Shown: positions 1 to 6,372, counted from the stretch's first letter. The stretch: 6,372 nt of DNA from Flavobacteriaceae bacterium (GCA_013001365.1 JABDMQ010000319.1:1-6372); one strand, 5' to 3'. Made by a program: numbers and translations. Notes: generated by a model not told the origin, from the letters alone.

Positions 1-1287
1 GATCTTCTTGGAGGAACGGGGTATTTGAATGTTGATGGTTTCGAAGGCACCCAGAATGACCTGTTGAATCCCAATAGAGTAGCATTGCAGGGCGATAGGT
101 TCAGTTATAACTATAATATAAATGCTGATGTCTTAAGCGGTTATGCTCAAGCGCAGTTCAAGTACAATAAATTTGATTTTTACCTTTCTGCTAATGTAAC
201 AAGTACAAAGTACCAGAGGGAAGGACTGTATCAAAATGAGTTATTCAAGGACAATTCGGTTGGTAAAGGAAGGGAACTTTCATTTTCTGGTTTTGGTGCA
301 AAAGGAGGACTTACTTATAAGATTACCGGGAAGCATCTTGTCGATTTAAATGCTGGATATATAACTAGAGCGCCTTCAATTCGCAATTCCTACTCAAATT
401 CAAGGTCCAATCATAACATTGTTCCGAATATAAGCGAGGAAAAAATCACAGCACTTGATGGAAGTTATATTTTCAGGTCTCCTATTTTAAAAGCGAAATT
501 AACGGGCTTTTATACCAAGATCGAAGATGCCAATGAAATATCGTTTTTCTTTACGGAGGATATTGGAAGTGTAATAGCTGCAACTGGGACGCAAGAATCG
601 GGAGACGATACTGGAGAGTTTATTCAAGAGATCTTACAAGGGATCGATAAGAAACATATAGGAGCGGAATTAGGCATTGAGGCTCAAGTGACACCAACAA
701 TTAAATTGAAAGGAGCTGCCTCGATAGGACAATATACATATGATAATGATCCAGACCTTTATATTTCATCAGACAGGTTCAATAATTTTTATGTAGGTAA
801 ATCTTTTTTAAAGGATTACAGAATTGCCTCAGGGCCGCAACGAGCGTATTCTGTAGGATTCGAATATCGTGATCCTGATTATTGGTGGGTTGGCGCAACA
901 ACTAACTTCTTTACCAATACCTATGTAGATGTCAGTCCGCTTAGAAGAACCAGCAACTTCTATTCGGATGTTGATGGTCTACCTTACAATGATTATGATG
1001 AATCATTGGCAAGGGAATTATTGAGACAAGAAGAATTTGATGAATATATGGTCGTTAATCTAATAGGTGGTAAATCCTGGAAGATAGGAGACTATTTTGT
1101 TGGGTTTTTTGCAAGTGTAGGAAACCTATTGGATAAAGAGTATAAAACAGGCGGCTTTGAACAGGGCCGATTCTCAGGTTATCGTGAATTAAGAGATGAC
1201 CAAGCATTGAACAGACCTGTGTTTGGGTCTAGATATTGGTATGGAAGAGGAACAAATTATTTCGTTAATCTATACTTCAGATTCTAA
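1..1287 (+). CDS. TonB-dependent outer-membrane receptor, C-terminal part (5' truncated by window edge)
   Basis: The reading frame is open from base 1 (first codons read DLLGGTGYLN) to TAA at 1285-1287, so 428 residues are visible and the true start lies upstream; the TTG at 25 is internal. What is seen is the C-terminal two thirds or so of a 22-strand beta barrel: alternating aromatic and polar strands, GYAQAQFKYNKFDFYLSANV near the left edge, NAGYITRAPSIRNSYSN (a typical receptor-barrel motif), a GNLLDKEYKTGGFEQGR segment, RPVFGSRYWYGRGTNYF, and a terminal strand ending FVNLYFRF with the C-terminal Phe recognised by the BAM machinery. Such receptors import a scarce ligand across the outer membrane using TonB-ExbBD energy. 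The plug and any carboxypeptidase-like N-terminal domain are outside the window, so the ligand cannot be inferred. The lipoprotein gene starts 8 bp after the stop, which indicates one operon. Family assignment is firm; substrate is unknown. Confidence 0.93.
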   Translation, partial: DLLGGTGYLNVDGFEGTQNDLLNPNRVALQGDRFSYNYNINADVLSGYAQAQFKYNKFDFYLSANVTSTKYQREGLYQNELFKDNSVGKGRELSFSGFGAKGGLTYKITGKHLVDLNAGYITRAPSIRNSYSNSRSNHNIVPNISEEKITALDGSYIFRSPILKAKLTGFYTKIEDANEISFFFTEDIGSVIAATGTQESGDDTGEFIQEILQGIDKKHIGAELGIEAQVTPTIKLKGAASIGQYTYDNDPDLYISSDRFNNFYVGKSFLKDYRIASGPQRAYSVGFEYRDPDYWWVGATTNFFTNTYVDVSPLRRTSNFYSDVDGLPYNDYDESLARELLRQEEFDEYMVVNLIGGKSWKIGDYFVGFFASVGNLLDKEYKTGGFEQGRFSGYRELRDDQALNRPVFGSRYWYGRGTNYFVNLYFRF

Positions 1288-1295
1288 CAAGAACT

Positions 1296-2762
1296 ATGAA
1301 AAACATAATATTATTGAAAATGAAAACTAATAACATACTATCCTATTTAAGTATTGCAGTACTTGCATTATTCGTGGCATCATGTGTGAACGACGATGAT
1401 TATGCAACACCAAGTCCTTCAGGTACCGAAGATCCTGTACTTACTGGCCAGCAAACATCCTTTCAAGCCATTTACTCAAGGCTAGCTCAAGCTAATGCCG
1501 ATGGCGACGCAACTGCAATAATTGAAGATGATGAAGACCTCTATTTAGTTGGTTACGTTGTATCAAGTGACCAATCAGGCAACTTTTTTGAAGAACTCAT
1601 CATACAGAACAAAACAGATGACAGCGATTCGATGGATGATCCACGATTAGGTTTAAGACTAGCTGTAAATGTCAGCAGTCTTTCTGACACCTATGAATTT
1701 GGTAGGAAGGTTTTTGTAAAACTAAATGGATTGACCATAGGAACCGCAAATGGTATATTGACGGTTGCAAAAGGAGAAGGAAGCCAAGTAGAGCAAATAC
1801 AAGAATTTGAATACAGGGATATTATCCTTAGAGGCGGAGAGGTTGCAACAATAACTCCTAAAGTAGTTGCCATTGGGGACCTTACAGAGCAGGACCTTAA
1901 TACATTCATTCAATTTGATAATGCACAGATAAATAGGAATGAATTGAGCTTGACATATGCAGGAGAGCCATCGGATGAATTTGATGGCTTTAGGATTATT
2001 GAAAGCTGCGATGATAACTCATCCATGCTTTTGCAAACCAGTACGTTTGCTGATTTTAAATCAGTTCAAGTGGCTCAAGGAAGAGGTTCTATTCAAGGAA
2101 TCATGTCCAGGGATTTTGGCGACGATTTCAATGTATTCGTTATTAATTCTGTAGCAGATGTTAACTTTGTGAATACAGATCGCTGTGACCCGATCGAGCT
2201 TGATTGTGGTACAGCTTCTGCGCAAGGGACAACGAACCTCTTTAGCGAAGATTTTGAAAGTCAGGTAAACAATGTCTTGATTTCAGGTAATGGCTGGACC
2301 AATTATATTGAAGCAGGTACAGAAGGTTGGGAAGCGTATACTTCGGGAGGAACGAATTCATCGTTGGGTAGGTCTGCAAGAGTTGGTTCATTCAATTCTG
2401 GGGATGCAAGCTCCATTGCTTGGTTAATTACGCCTGCTATCGATCTAGATGCACAAGATGGCGAGACACTTGTTTTCCAAACGTCAAATAGTTTCTCTGA
2501 TGGTAGTGAATTAGAGTTGTTGTTCTCGAACGATTGGGATGGAACGGAGGCCAATATCACTTCAGCAACTTGGGGCGTATTACCTGCCGCATATATAGTA
2601 CAAGACAGTGATTTCTTTGGTGCATGGTTCGACTCTGGAAATGTTGACCTTTCCTGTGGAAGTGGAACAATCCATATAGCCTTTAAATATACAGGAAGTG
2701 GACAAGCTACTTTCGATGGTACATTTGAACTTGATGAAATTAGTATTGACTATACACCATGA
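1296..2762 (+). CDS. DUF5689 domain lipoprotein with C-terminal choice-of-anchor J-like domain
   Basis: This is a 488-residue predicted outer-membrane lipoprotein. The signal sequence has a hydrophobic stretch (SIAVLALFVA) and a lipobox VASC with Cys30, followed by VNDDDY. An acidic run just after the cysteine resembles the surface-export signal of Bacteroidota lipoproteins, so exposure on the cell surface is likely. Residues about 56-295 look like DUF5689, with OB-fold-like strands (LYLVGYVVSSDQSGNFFEEL, then FIQFDNAQI). Residues about 314-486 look like a choice-of-anchor J/jelly-roll domain: EDFES near its start, WLITPAIDL in the middle, FELDEISIDY at the end. A second ATG at 1320 would give a more usual 22-residue signal peptide (Cys22); neither start has a clear Shine-Dalgarno sequence, so either is possible. 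The gene follows the receptor by 8 bp (32 bp from the second ATG), as expected for a lipoprotein partner of a TonB receptor. The partner role and any ligand are inferences. Confidence 0.87.
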   Translation: MKNIILLKMKTNNILSYLSIAVLALFVASCVNDDDYATPSPSGTEDPVLTGQQTSFQAIYSRLAQANADGDATAIIEDDEDLYLVGYVVSSDQSGNFFEELIIQNKTDDSDSMDDPRLGLRLAVNVSSLSDTYEFGRKVFVKLNGLTIGTANGILTVAKGEGSQVEQIQEFEYRDIILRGGEVATITPKVVAIGDLTEQDLNTFIQFDNAQINRNELSLTYAGEPSDEFDGFRIIESCDDNSSMLLQTSTFADFKSVQVAQGRGSIQGIMSRDFGDDFNVFVINSVADVNFVNTDRCDPIELDCGTASAQGTTNLFSEDFESQVNNVLISGNGWTNYIEAGTEGWEAYTSGGTNSSLGRSARVGSFNSGDASSIAWLITPAIDLDAQDGETLVFQTSNSFSDGSELELLFSNDWDGTEANITSATWGVLPAAYIVQDSDFFGAWFDSGNVDLSCGSGTIHIAFKYTGSGQATFDGTFELDEISIDYTP

Positions 2763-2784
2763 TGATCATTGAAAATCAAGAGAT

Positions 2785-2820
2785 AAAACCTGCTGATACA
2801 TTATTGGCAGGTTTTGTTTG
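2785..2820 (+). terminator. Hairpin after the receptor-lipoprotein operon, probable terminator
   Basis: A perfect 9-bp inverted repeat, AAAACCTGC (2785-2793) and GCAGGTTTT (2807-2815), encloses a 13-base loop and is followed by the T-rich GTTTG. It begins 23 bp after the lipoprotein stop codon. The T run is short and interrupted by G, and the stem has only five G-C-rich pairs at its loop end, so termination may be partial. The right arm ends 18 bp before the ATG of the next gene. Read on the - strand, the same arms give GCAGGTTTT followed by ATCTCTTG, so it could also weakly stop leftward transcription. Confidence 0.65.
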
Positions 2821-2833
2821 TATATAGAAAGCC

Positions 2834-3211
2834 ATGACAATATCCGACCAGTTCTTCTTCACAGTGTTCCAGCATTTCAAGAAGAACCATAAGAAAATTG
2901 CAAGTAAGCTGGCCATTGCGTATATAAGTTTGTTACAAATATCTTTGTTGCTTCTGTTCGGCGTCTTCTTTTCTGTATTCTTCAGTCAAATGAATGTGAG
3001 TACAATGAGTTCTGATAAAGCATGGGCATTGTTCTTTTTATTATCAGTTATCATCTATTTCAAGAATTGGATGCAATATTCGGGCAAGAGACGAAATGTA
3101 ATGAATGCGAAAATGAGTAACAGAAAAACAAAAAAGCATTCGATCTGGCTATTGATGTTGCTTCCTATTGCTTGTGTGGCTTTATCTGTTGTGTTATCGA
3201 ATGCGTTTTAA
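2834..3211 (+). CDS. Small three-helix inner-membrane protein, function unknown
   Basis: A 125-residue protein with three clear hydrophobic segments at about residues 25-51, 62-77 and 103-121. Basic clusters at 14-21 (HFKKNHKK) and 85-102 (KRRNV, then NRKTKKH) predict, by the positive-inside rule, a cytoplasmic N terminus, a cytoplasmic loop between helices 2 and 3, and a periplasmic C terminus. The segments QMNVSTMSSDKAW and IIYFKNWMQYSGK look like conserved motifs; from memory similar uncharacterised proteins occur in other Flavobacteriaceae, but I cannot name a family. No enzyme motif is visible. The ATG at 2834 is preceded by AGAAAGCC, at best a weak ribosome site. A hairpin ends 18 bp upstream and I see no TAnnTTTG box in the gap, so expression may rely on read-through from the lipoprotein gene. 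Its stop overlaps that of the opposing EEP gene. Length, topology and composition support a real gene. Confidence 0.8.
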   Translation: MTISDQFFFTVFQHFKKNHKKIASKLAIAYISLLQISLLLLFGVFFSVFFSQMNVSTMSSDKAWALFFLLSVIIYFKNWMQYSGKRRNVMNAKMSNRKTKKHSIWLLMLLPIACVALSVVLSNAF

Positions 3212-4188
3212 CTTCGCAACTTCTTCAATTGAATGAAGACAGGAAAATGATCGCTATATCCACCTTTGTATTTCCTGCCAACATAGGTCCTGAAGGGATG
3301 CCCTTTGTACTTGCCTTTATATTGTCTTAGGAAATCCTTATCATAGATATCTGCCTTTGAGAATTTGAAAGCTCCGGTTTCGGTTTCAAAGAAATTGGTG
3401 GTTATCAAGATCTGATCGAAAATATTCCATTGGAATTTATGATTCAAGGTTCCTCTAGTATAAGACAAAAGCGTTTCCATTGGATTGAAAAGGTCGAGCT
3501 TATTGGTAAGTTGCTGAACACTTTTACTACTCGGGTCATCATTGAAATCTCCCATAACAATGATCTTAGAGTCTGGCTCCTTCAATCTAATGTCATTTAC
3601 CAATTCCATTACCTTATTAGATGCAGTTACTCGTTTATGTTCCGTTTCTTTTACTCCTTCTCTTCTTGAGGACCAATGATTGACTATTATGTTTATCGGT
3701 TCACCAAGAAGCTCTCCTTCAACCACAAGTATATCCCTTGTAAAATCAGGCAATTCTGGATCGACAGTAATATCAATCGAAATCGAACGTGAGCTGATTT
3801 CCTTGAATTCATCTCTTTTATAAATGAGGGCAACATCTATACCTCTTTCATCCGGCGAATCATAATGCACGTAATCAAAACCATGTTCCTTCAATCGACC
3901 AGTATCAACTAAATCTTCAAGAACCCTTTTGTTCTCTACTTCTGCGAGACCAACAAGTGCAGGTGCTGTTCCAGTCCGTTTTTTCCCGATTTGGGAAATC
4001 GCGGTAGCTAACTTATAAAGCTTCTTCTTGTACCTTTTTTTGGTCCAACGCTTTTCTGCTTTAGGCAAGAAATCGTCATCATTGGTCAAGATATCATCAT
4101 GTGTGTCGAAAAGGTTTTCAACATTGTAGAATGCCACTGTGAAAATATTTGGATCTTTCTTTGATTTCTTGAAAAAAGGCAAGTTCAT
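3208..4188 (-). CDS. Endonuclease/exonuclease/phosphatase (EEP) family protein
   Basis: A 326-residue enzyme of the DNase I-like EEP superfamily, which cleaves phosphodiester or phosphomonoester bonds in nucleic acids, phosphoinositides or other phosphates using divalent metal. The catalytic set is complete in order: AFYNVENLFD (Asn22), GLAEVEN (metal ligand Glu83), RGIDVALIY (Asp118), VNHWSSR (His171), VMGDFNDDP (Asp214 and Asn216), and the terminal YSDHFPVF (Asp313, catalytic His314). The N terminus, MNLPFFKKSKK, is short and basic and shows no signal peptide or lipobox, so the protein is predicted to be cytoplasmic, unlike many secreted Bacteroidota relatives. A lysine/arginine-rich stretch at 46-59 (KRWTKKRYKKKLYK) could aid contact with a polyanion. 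It is transcribed from its own promoter, divergent from hflX, and converges on the small membrane-protein gene with a 4-bp overlap. The family is certain; whether the substrate is DNA, RNA or another phosphate ester cannot be told. Confidence 0.92.
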   Translation of the reverse strand: MNLPFFKKSKKDPNIFTVAFYNVENLFDTHDDILTNDDDFLPKAEKRWTKKRYKKKLYKLATAISQIGKKRTGTAPALVGLAEVENKRVLEDLVDTGRLKEHGFDYVHYDSPDERGIDVALIYKRDEFKEISSRSISIDITVDPELPDFTRDILVVEGELLGEPINIIVNHWSSRREGVKETEHKRVTASNKVMELVNDIRLKEPDSKIIVMGDFNDDPSSKSVQQLTNKLDLFNPMETLLSYTRGTLNHKFQWNIFDQILITTNFFETETGAFKFSKADIYDKDFLRQYKGKYKGHPFRTYVGRKYKGGYSDHFPVFIQLKKLRS

Positions 4189-4222
4189 TCAATACTTGAT
4201 TAAAAGCCTAAAATACTAAAAT

Positions 4223-4230
4223 CAAAACTA
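4223..4230 (-). promoter_or_regulatory. Probable -7 promoter box for the EEP gene
   Basis: Read on the - strand this is TAGTTTTG, a perfect match to the Bacteroidota -7 consensus TAnnTTTG. It lies 34 bp before the EEP start codon, which would give a leader of roughly 28 nt. I found no clear TTG at the expected -33 position (about 4250-4256). An eight-base consensus with two free positions can occur by chance, but its place in a short divergent gap makes it credible. Confidence 0.55.
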
Positions 4231-4240
4231 TTCATTTCCG

Positions 4241-4248
4241 TAACTTTA
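4241..4248 (+). promoter_or_regulatory. Probable -7 promoter box for hflX
   Basis: TAACTTTA matches the Bacteroidota -7 consensus TAnnTTTG at all fixed positions but the last. It is 15 bp before the hflX ATG, so the transcript would have a very short leader of about ten bases. No TTG is visible at the expected -33 position (about 4216-4222). No Shine-Dalgarno sequence precedes the ATG (CTTTACTACTAT ATG), as is common in this phylum. Confidence 0.45.
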
Positions 4249-4263
4249 CCGCTTTACTACTAT

Positions 4264-5478
4264 ATGCTGGAAAAGAAAGACATAGAGCACGAAAAAGCAG
4301 TTTTGATTGGCATCATCACGCAAGACCAGAATGAAGAAATGTCCAAAGAGTATCTTGATGAACTTGAGTTCTTGACCTATACTGCAGGTGGGGAAGTGGT
4401 TAAGCGGTTTACCCAGAAGATGAACATTCCCAATCCAAAGACGTTCATTGGATCCGGTAAAATGGAAGAGGTTCAAGCTTTCATTAAAACCCATGATATA
4501 GGCACTGCAATTTTTGATGATGAACTCTCTCCTGCTCAGGAACGAAACATAAGTAAGATCCTCAATTGTAAGGTGCTTGACAGGACAAATCTGATTCTTG
4601 ATATTTTTGCTCAAAGAGCACAAACAAGTTATGCCCGTACTCAAGTAGAATTGGCACAATGTGAATACCTCTTACCTAGATTGAAAGGCATGTGGACACA
4701 CCTTGAAAGACAAAAAGGAGGTATCGGCATGCGTGGTCCAGGTGAAACAGAAATAGAGACCGATAGGCGTATTGTAAGGGATAAGATTGCACTTCTGAAG
4801 AAAAAAATTGCCAAAATTGACAAGCAAATGGCAGTGCAACGTGGCAATCGTGGACAATTGGTTCGAGTAGCGCTAGTTGGGTATACAAATGTTGGTAAGT
4901 CCACACTCATGAATGTGATAAGCAAAAGCGAGGTCTTTGCCGAAAACAAGCTTTTTGCCACTCTGGATACGACAGTTCGGAAAGTTGTTATTAAGAACCT
5001 TCCTTTCTTGATGAGTGATACAGTAGGTTTTATAAGGAAACTACCAACGCAGTTGATCGAATCTTTTAAAAGTACTTTGGATGAGGTTAGGGAAGCGGAC
5101 CTTTTACTCCATGTTGTGGATATTTCTCATCCAAATTTTGAAGAGCATATAGAATCCGTGAACAACATTTTACAGGATATAGAATGTTCAGACAAGCCCA
5201 CAATAATGGTATTCAATAAAATAGATGCTTATAAGCCTGAGACATTGGATGAGGATGATCTTGTTACTGTAAGGACCAATTCTCATAATACGCTGGATGA
5301 ATGGAAGAAAACCTGGATGGCCAGAATTGAAGGAAATGCCTTGTTCATTTCTGCCTTGAACAAGGACAATCTAGAGGAATTCAGGAAATTAGTATACCAA
5401 GAGGTCAGGAAAATCCATATCTCAAGGTTCCCTTATAACAATTTCCTTTATCCCGATTATGATGAGAACATGGCATAA
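4264..5478 (+). CDS. hflX: GTPase HflX, ribosome-associated
   Basis: A 404-residue HflX-family GTPase, which binds the 50S subunit and in other bacteria splits stalled or stress-inactivated ribosomes. The N-terminal HflX domain (about 10-198) carries NPKTFIGSGKMEE (57-69), FDDELSPAQERNI (84-96), VLDRTNLILDIFAQRA, and the glycine-rich GGIGMRGPGETEIETDRR (152-169), followed by a helical coiled region (170-195). The G domain is complete: G1 GYTNVGKST (206-214), G2 region FATLDTT (231-237), G3 DTVGF (252-256), G4 NKID (318-321), G5 SAL (363-365). The length is normal for the phylum and no key residue is missing. The ATG at 4264 places the family start MLEKKDIEHEKAVLIGI correctly and sits just downstream of a -7-like box. 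The gene stands alone, divergent from the EEP gene, convergent with the DUF3078 gene, and ends in a strong terminator whose A tract begins within its stop codon. Confidence 0.97.
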   Translation: MLEKKDIEHEKAVLIGIITQDQNEEMSKEYLDELEFLTYTAGGEVVKRFTQKMNIPNPKTFIGSGKMEEVQAFIKTHDIGTAIFDDELSPAQERNISKILNCKVLDRTNLILDIFAQRAQTSYARTQVELAQCEYLLPRLKGMWTHLERQKGGIGMRGPGETEIETDRRIVRDKIALLKKKIAKIDKQMAVQRGNRGQLVRVALVGYTNVGKSTLMNVISKSEVFAENKLFATLDTTVRKVVIKNLPFLMSDTVGFIRKLPTQLIESFKSTLDEVREADLLLHVVDISHPNFEEHIESVNNILQDIECSDKPTIMVFNKIDAYKPETLDEDDLVTVRTNSHNTLDEWKKTWMARIEGNALFISALNKDNLEEFRKLVYQEVRKIHISRFPYNNFLYPDYDENMA

Positions 5479-5506
5479 AAAAACGCCCTCACCGAGGGCG
5501 TTTTTT
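5478..5506. terminator. Strong bidirectional intrinsic terminator between hflX and the DUF3078 gene
   Basis: A perfect 13-bp inverted repeat: six A (5478-5483) plus CGCCCTC (5484-5490), a three-base loop ACC, then GAGGGCG (5494-5500) plus six T (5501-5506). Both strands therefore read as a G-C-rich stem followed by a T run. The left A tract starts at the last base of the hflX TAA, and the right edge is 18 bp from the stop codon of the opposing DUF3078 gene, so it can end transcription of both convergent genes. Confidence 0.95.
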
Positions 5507-5524
5507 ATTTATTGCTTGCATCAC

Positions 5525-6372
5525 TTAGAATGAATAACTCAATCCTAAGGTCCAATACGTTTGTAATTTGTTGTCCAATGTACCAAAAGTTGCCATTGGA
5601 TCTGGAGTTGGAGCAGCTGTTTGCAAGTAGTTCAAAGCTTCTTGCTTATTGCTTCTTAGTCCAAAGTCAAAACCAACACCGATCATTTTCCAAAGGGTAT
5701 ATCCAAAAGAATTTGTCCATGTCCAGTTAGACAGGTCTGAGCTCTTGTAGCTTTGGAACATCGATAGATTTGTCTTGAAATTAATAGCACCAAACTGTCG
5801 CGTATAGTCAGCAAAGATCTTAGCACCTAAAGAAGATTGAAAGACTGCGTCGTTATCCGCAAAAACAATATTGTAGTTCAACGGGTGAATGGCCACAACA
5901 AGGTCAGTAATTGGCGTCCAAGTAAAACCTGTACCGATATCTAGATAACCAGGATTATTGAAGTTGTCAAGGAATGTTGTTCTATATTCACCTAGAACAG
6001 AAACAGCCCATTTATCACTCAATTTTCTTCCATATAAAGATGAAATGTTGAAGACATCTGTTGATGGCTCGAATTTATTACTATCTGTGCTAATATCCTT
6101 GTTGTCCAGCTTTACCCAGTTCAAGTTCAGATTAGCAGCATTTCTCCAGAAGAATTTTTCCTGAAGGTTATTCGCAAATGCATTCAAGGTAAATCCAATA
6201 TTACCTGAAGAATTGTTAGGGGCACCTTGTGCATACCAATTACTGAAATTGGAAATACTTCCTCCAATGGTACCAAACGCTCCTTTTCTCCAACCTGGTA
6301 GCGCGTCGATCTCGGCTTGAATGGCATCCGCTTCTGCTTGCGCCGCATCGGCAGCAGCTTGTTTCTCGGCTT
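5525..6372 (-). CDS. DUF3078-type outer-membrane protein, C-terminal part (5' truncated by window edge)
   Basis: The - strand frame is open from the right edge to the stop (TAA, complement of 5525-5527), giving 281 visible residues; the TTG at 6187 is internal and the start lies beyond the window. The first 24 or so visible residues (AEKQAAADAAQAEADAIQAE) are an alanine- and charge-rich helix, probably the end of a coiled coil. Then LPGWRKGAFGTIGGSISNFS and SNWYAQGAPNN lead into a beta barrel of alternating strands with FFWRNAANLNLNWVKLDN, SLYGRKLSDKWAVSVLGEYR and SYKSSDLSNWTWTNSFGYTL. The chain ends LGLSYSF, with the C-terminal Phe expected of a BAM-inserted protein. This order agrees with DUF3078 proteins of Bacteroidota, whose function is not known. 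It is convergent with hflX and shares its terminator. The signal peptide and promoter cannot be seen. Confidence 0.85.
   Translation of the reverse strand, partial: AEKQAAADAAQAEADAIQAEIDALPGWRKGAFGTIGGSISNFSNWYAQGAPNNSSGNIGFTLNAFANNLQEKFFWRNAANLNLNWVKLDNKDISTDSNKFEPSTDVFNISSLYGRKLSDKWAVSVLGEYRTTFLDNFNNPGYLDIGTGFTWTPITDLVVAIHPLNYNIVFADNDAVFQSSLGAKIFADYTRQFGAINFKTNLSMFQSYKSSDLSNWTWTNSFGYTLWKMIGVGFDFGLRSNKQEALNYLQTAAPTPDPMATFGTLDNKLQTYWTLGLSYSF

Noticed and set aside
25..1287. TTG at 25 as the start of the receptor gene
   Set aside because: The same frame is open back to base 1 and the protein lacks its plug domain, so TTG 25 is an internal Leu codon of a gene cut by the window edge.
2303..2560. 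85-residue - strand open frame opposite the lipoprotein gene
   Set aside because: It is antisense to the choice-of-anchor J-like domain, and no promoter or family likeness is visible.
2762..2769. Palindrome ATGATCAT next to the lipoprotein stop
   Set aside because: An 8-bp palindrome is expected by chance and there is no second copy or other operator sign nearby.
3220..3238. Hairpin CTTCTTC/GAATGAAG with AATT loop just past the convergent stop codons
   Set aside because: The stem is short, AT-rich and bulged, and neither strand has a T run after it, so it is not credible as a terminator; it also encodes the EEP C terminus.
3430..3669. 79-residue + strand open frame opposite the EEP gene
   Set aside because: It is wholly antisense to conserved EEP motifs (including GDFNDDP) and has no credible start region or domain.
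4246..4659. 137-residue - strand open frame opposite the hflX N-terminal region
   Set aside because: It lies antisense to a well-conserved coding region, has an unnatural composition rich in Cys and Phe and no family likeness; it is a shadow frame.
5525..6187. TTG at 6187 as the start of the DUF3078-type gene
   Set aside because: The frame continues to the right edge with clear family sequence (alanine-rich helix, LPGWRKGAFGTIGG), so this is an internal Leu codon.
1..6372. Defence system, mobile element, CRISPR array or structural RNA gene
   Set aside because: No repeats, recombinase, transposase, toxin-antitoxin-like pair or tRNA-like cloverleaf was seen; the window is filled with intact, ordinary flavobacterial-type genes with short gaps.

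Overview
The window looks like chromosomal DNA from a marine-type member of the Bacteroidota, most likely Flavobacteriaceae. The signs are moderately AT-rich DNA, almost no Shine-Dalgarno sequences, a -7 promoter box of the Bacteroidota TAnnTTTG type, outer-membrane proteins ending in phenylalanine, a lipoprotein with an acidic run after its lipobox cysteine, and families such as DUF5689 and DUF3078 that are typical of this phylum. This placement is an inference from family content, not from a marker gene.

Left part (1-3211, + strand): the C-terminal 428 residues of a TonB-dependent outer-membrane receptor run in from the left edge. After 8 bp comes a surface-type lipoprotein with a DUF5689 region and a C-terminal choice-of-anchor J-like domain. 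A hairpin follows, then a small three-helix inner-membrane protein of unknown function. The receptor and lipoprotein are probably one operon and one import or binding unit. The membrane protein is downstream of the hairpin and may be expressed by read-through.

Middle (3208-5506): an endonuclease/exonuclease/phosphatase (EEP) family enzyme lies on the - strand, tail to tail with the membrane protein; the two stop codons share the four bases TTAA. A 75-bp intergenic region carries overlapping divergent promoters for the EEP gene (-) and for hflX (+), a ribosome-associated GTPase with all G motifs intact. hflX ends in a strong, symmetrical hairpin terminator.

Right part (5525-6372, - strand): the C-terminal 281 residues of a DUF3078-type outer-membrane protein, convergent with hflX and sharing its bidirectional terminator. 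Its N terminus is beyond the right edge.

I found no tRNA, rRNA, CRISPR array, insertion sequence or phage gene. No gene-free stretch exceeds 300 bases; the largest gap is about 75 bp. The window is mostly ordinary. The most interesting part is the receptor, lipoprotein, membrane protein and EEP nuclease/phosphatase neighbourhood, which may be a functional set, though its substrate cannot be read from the sequence.
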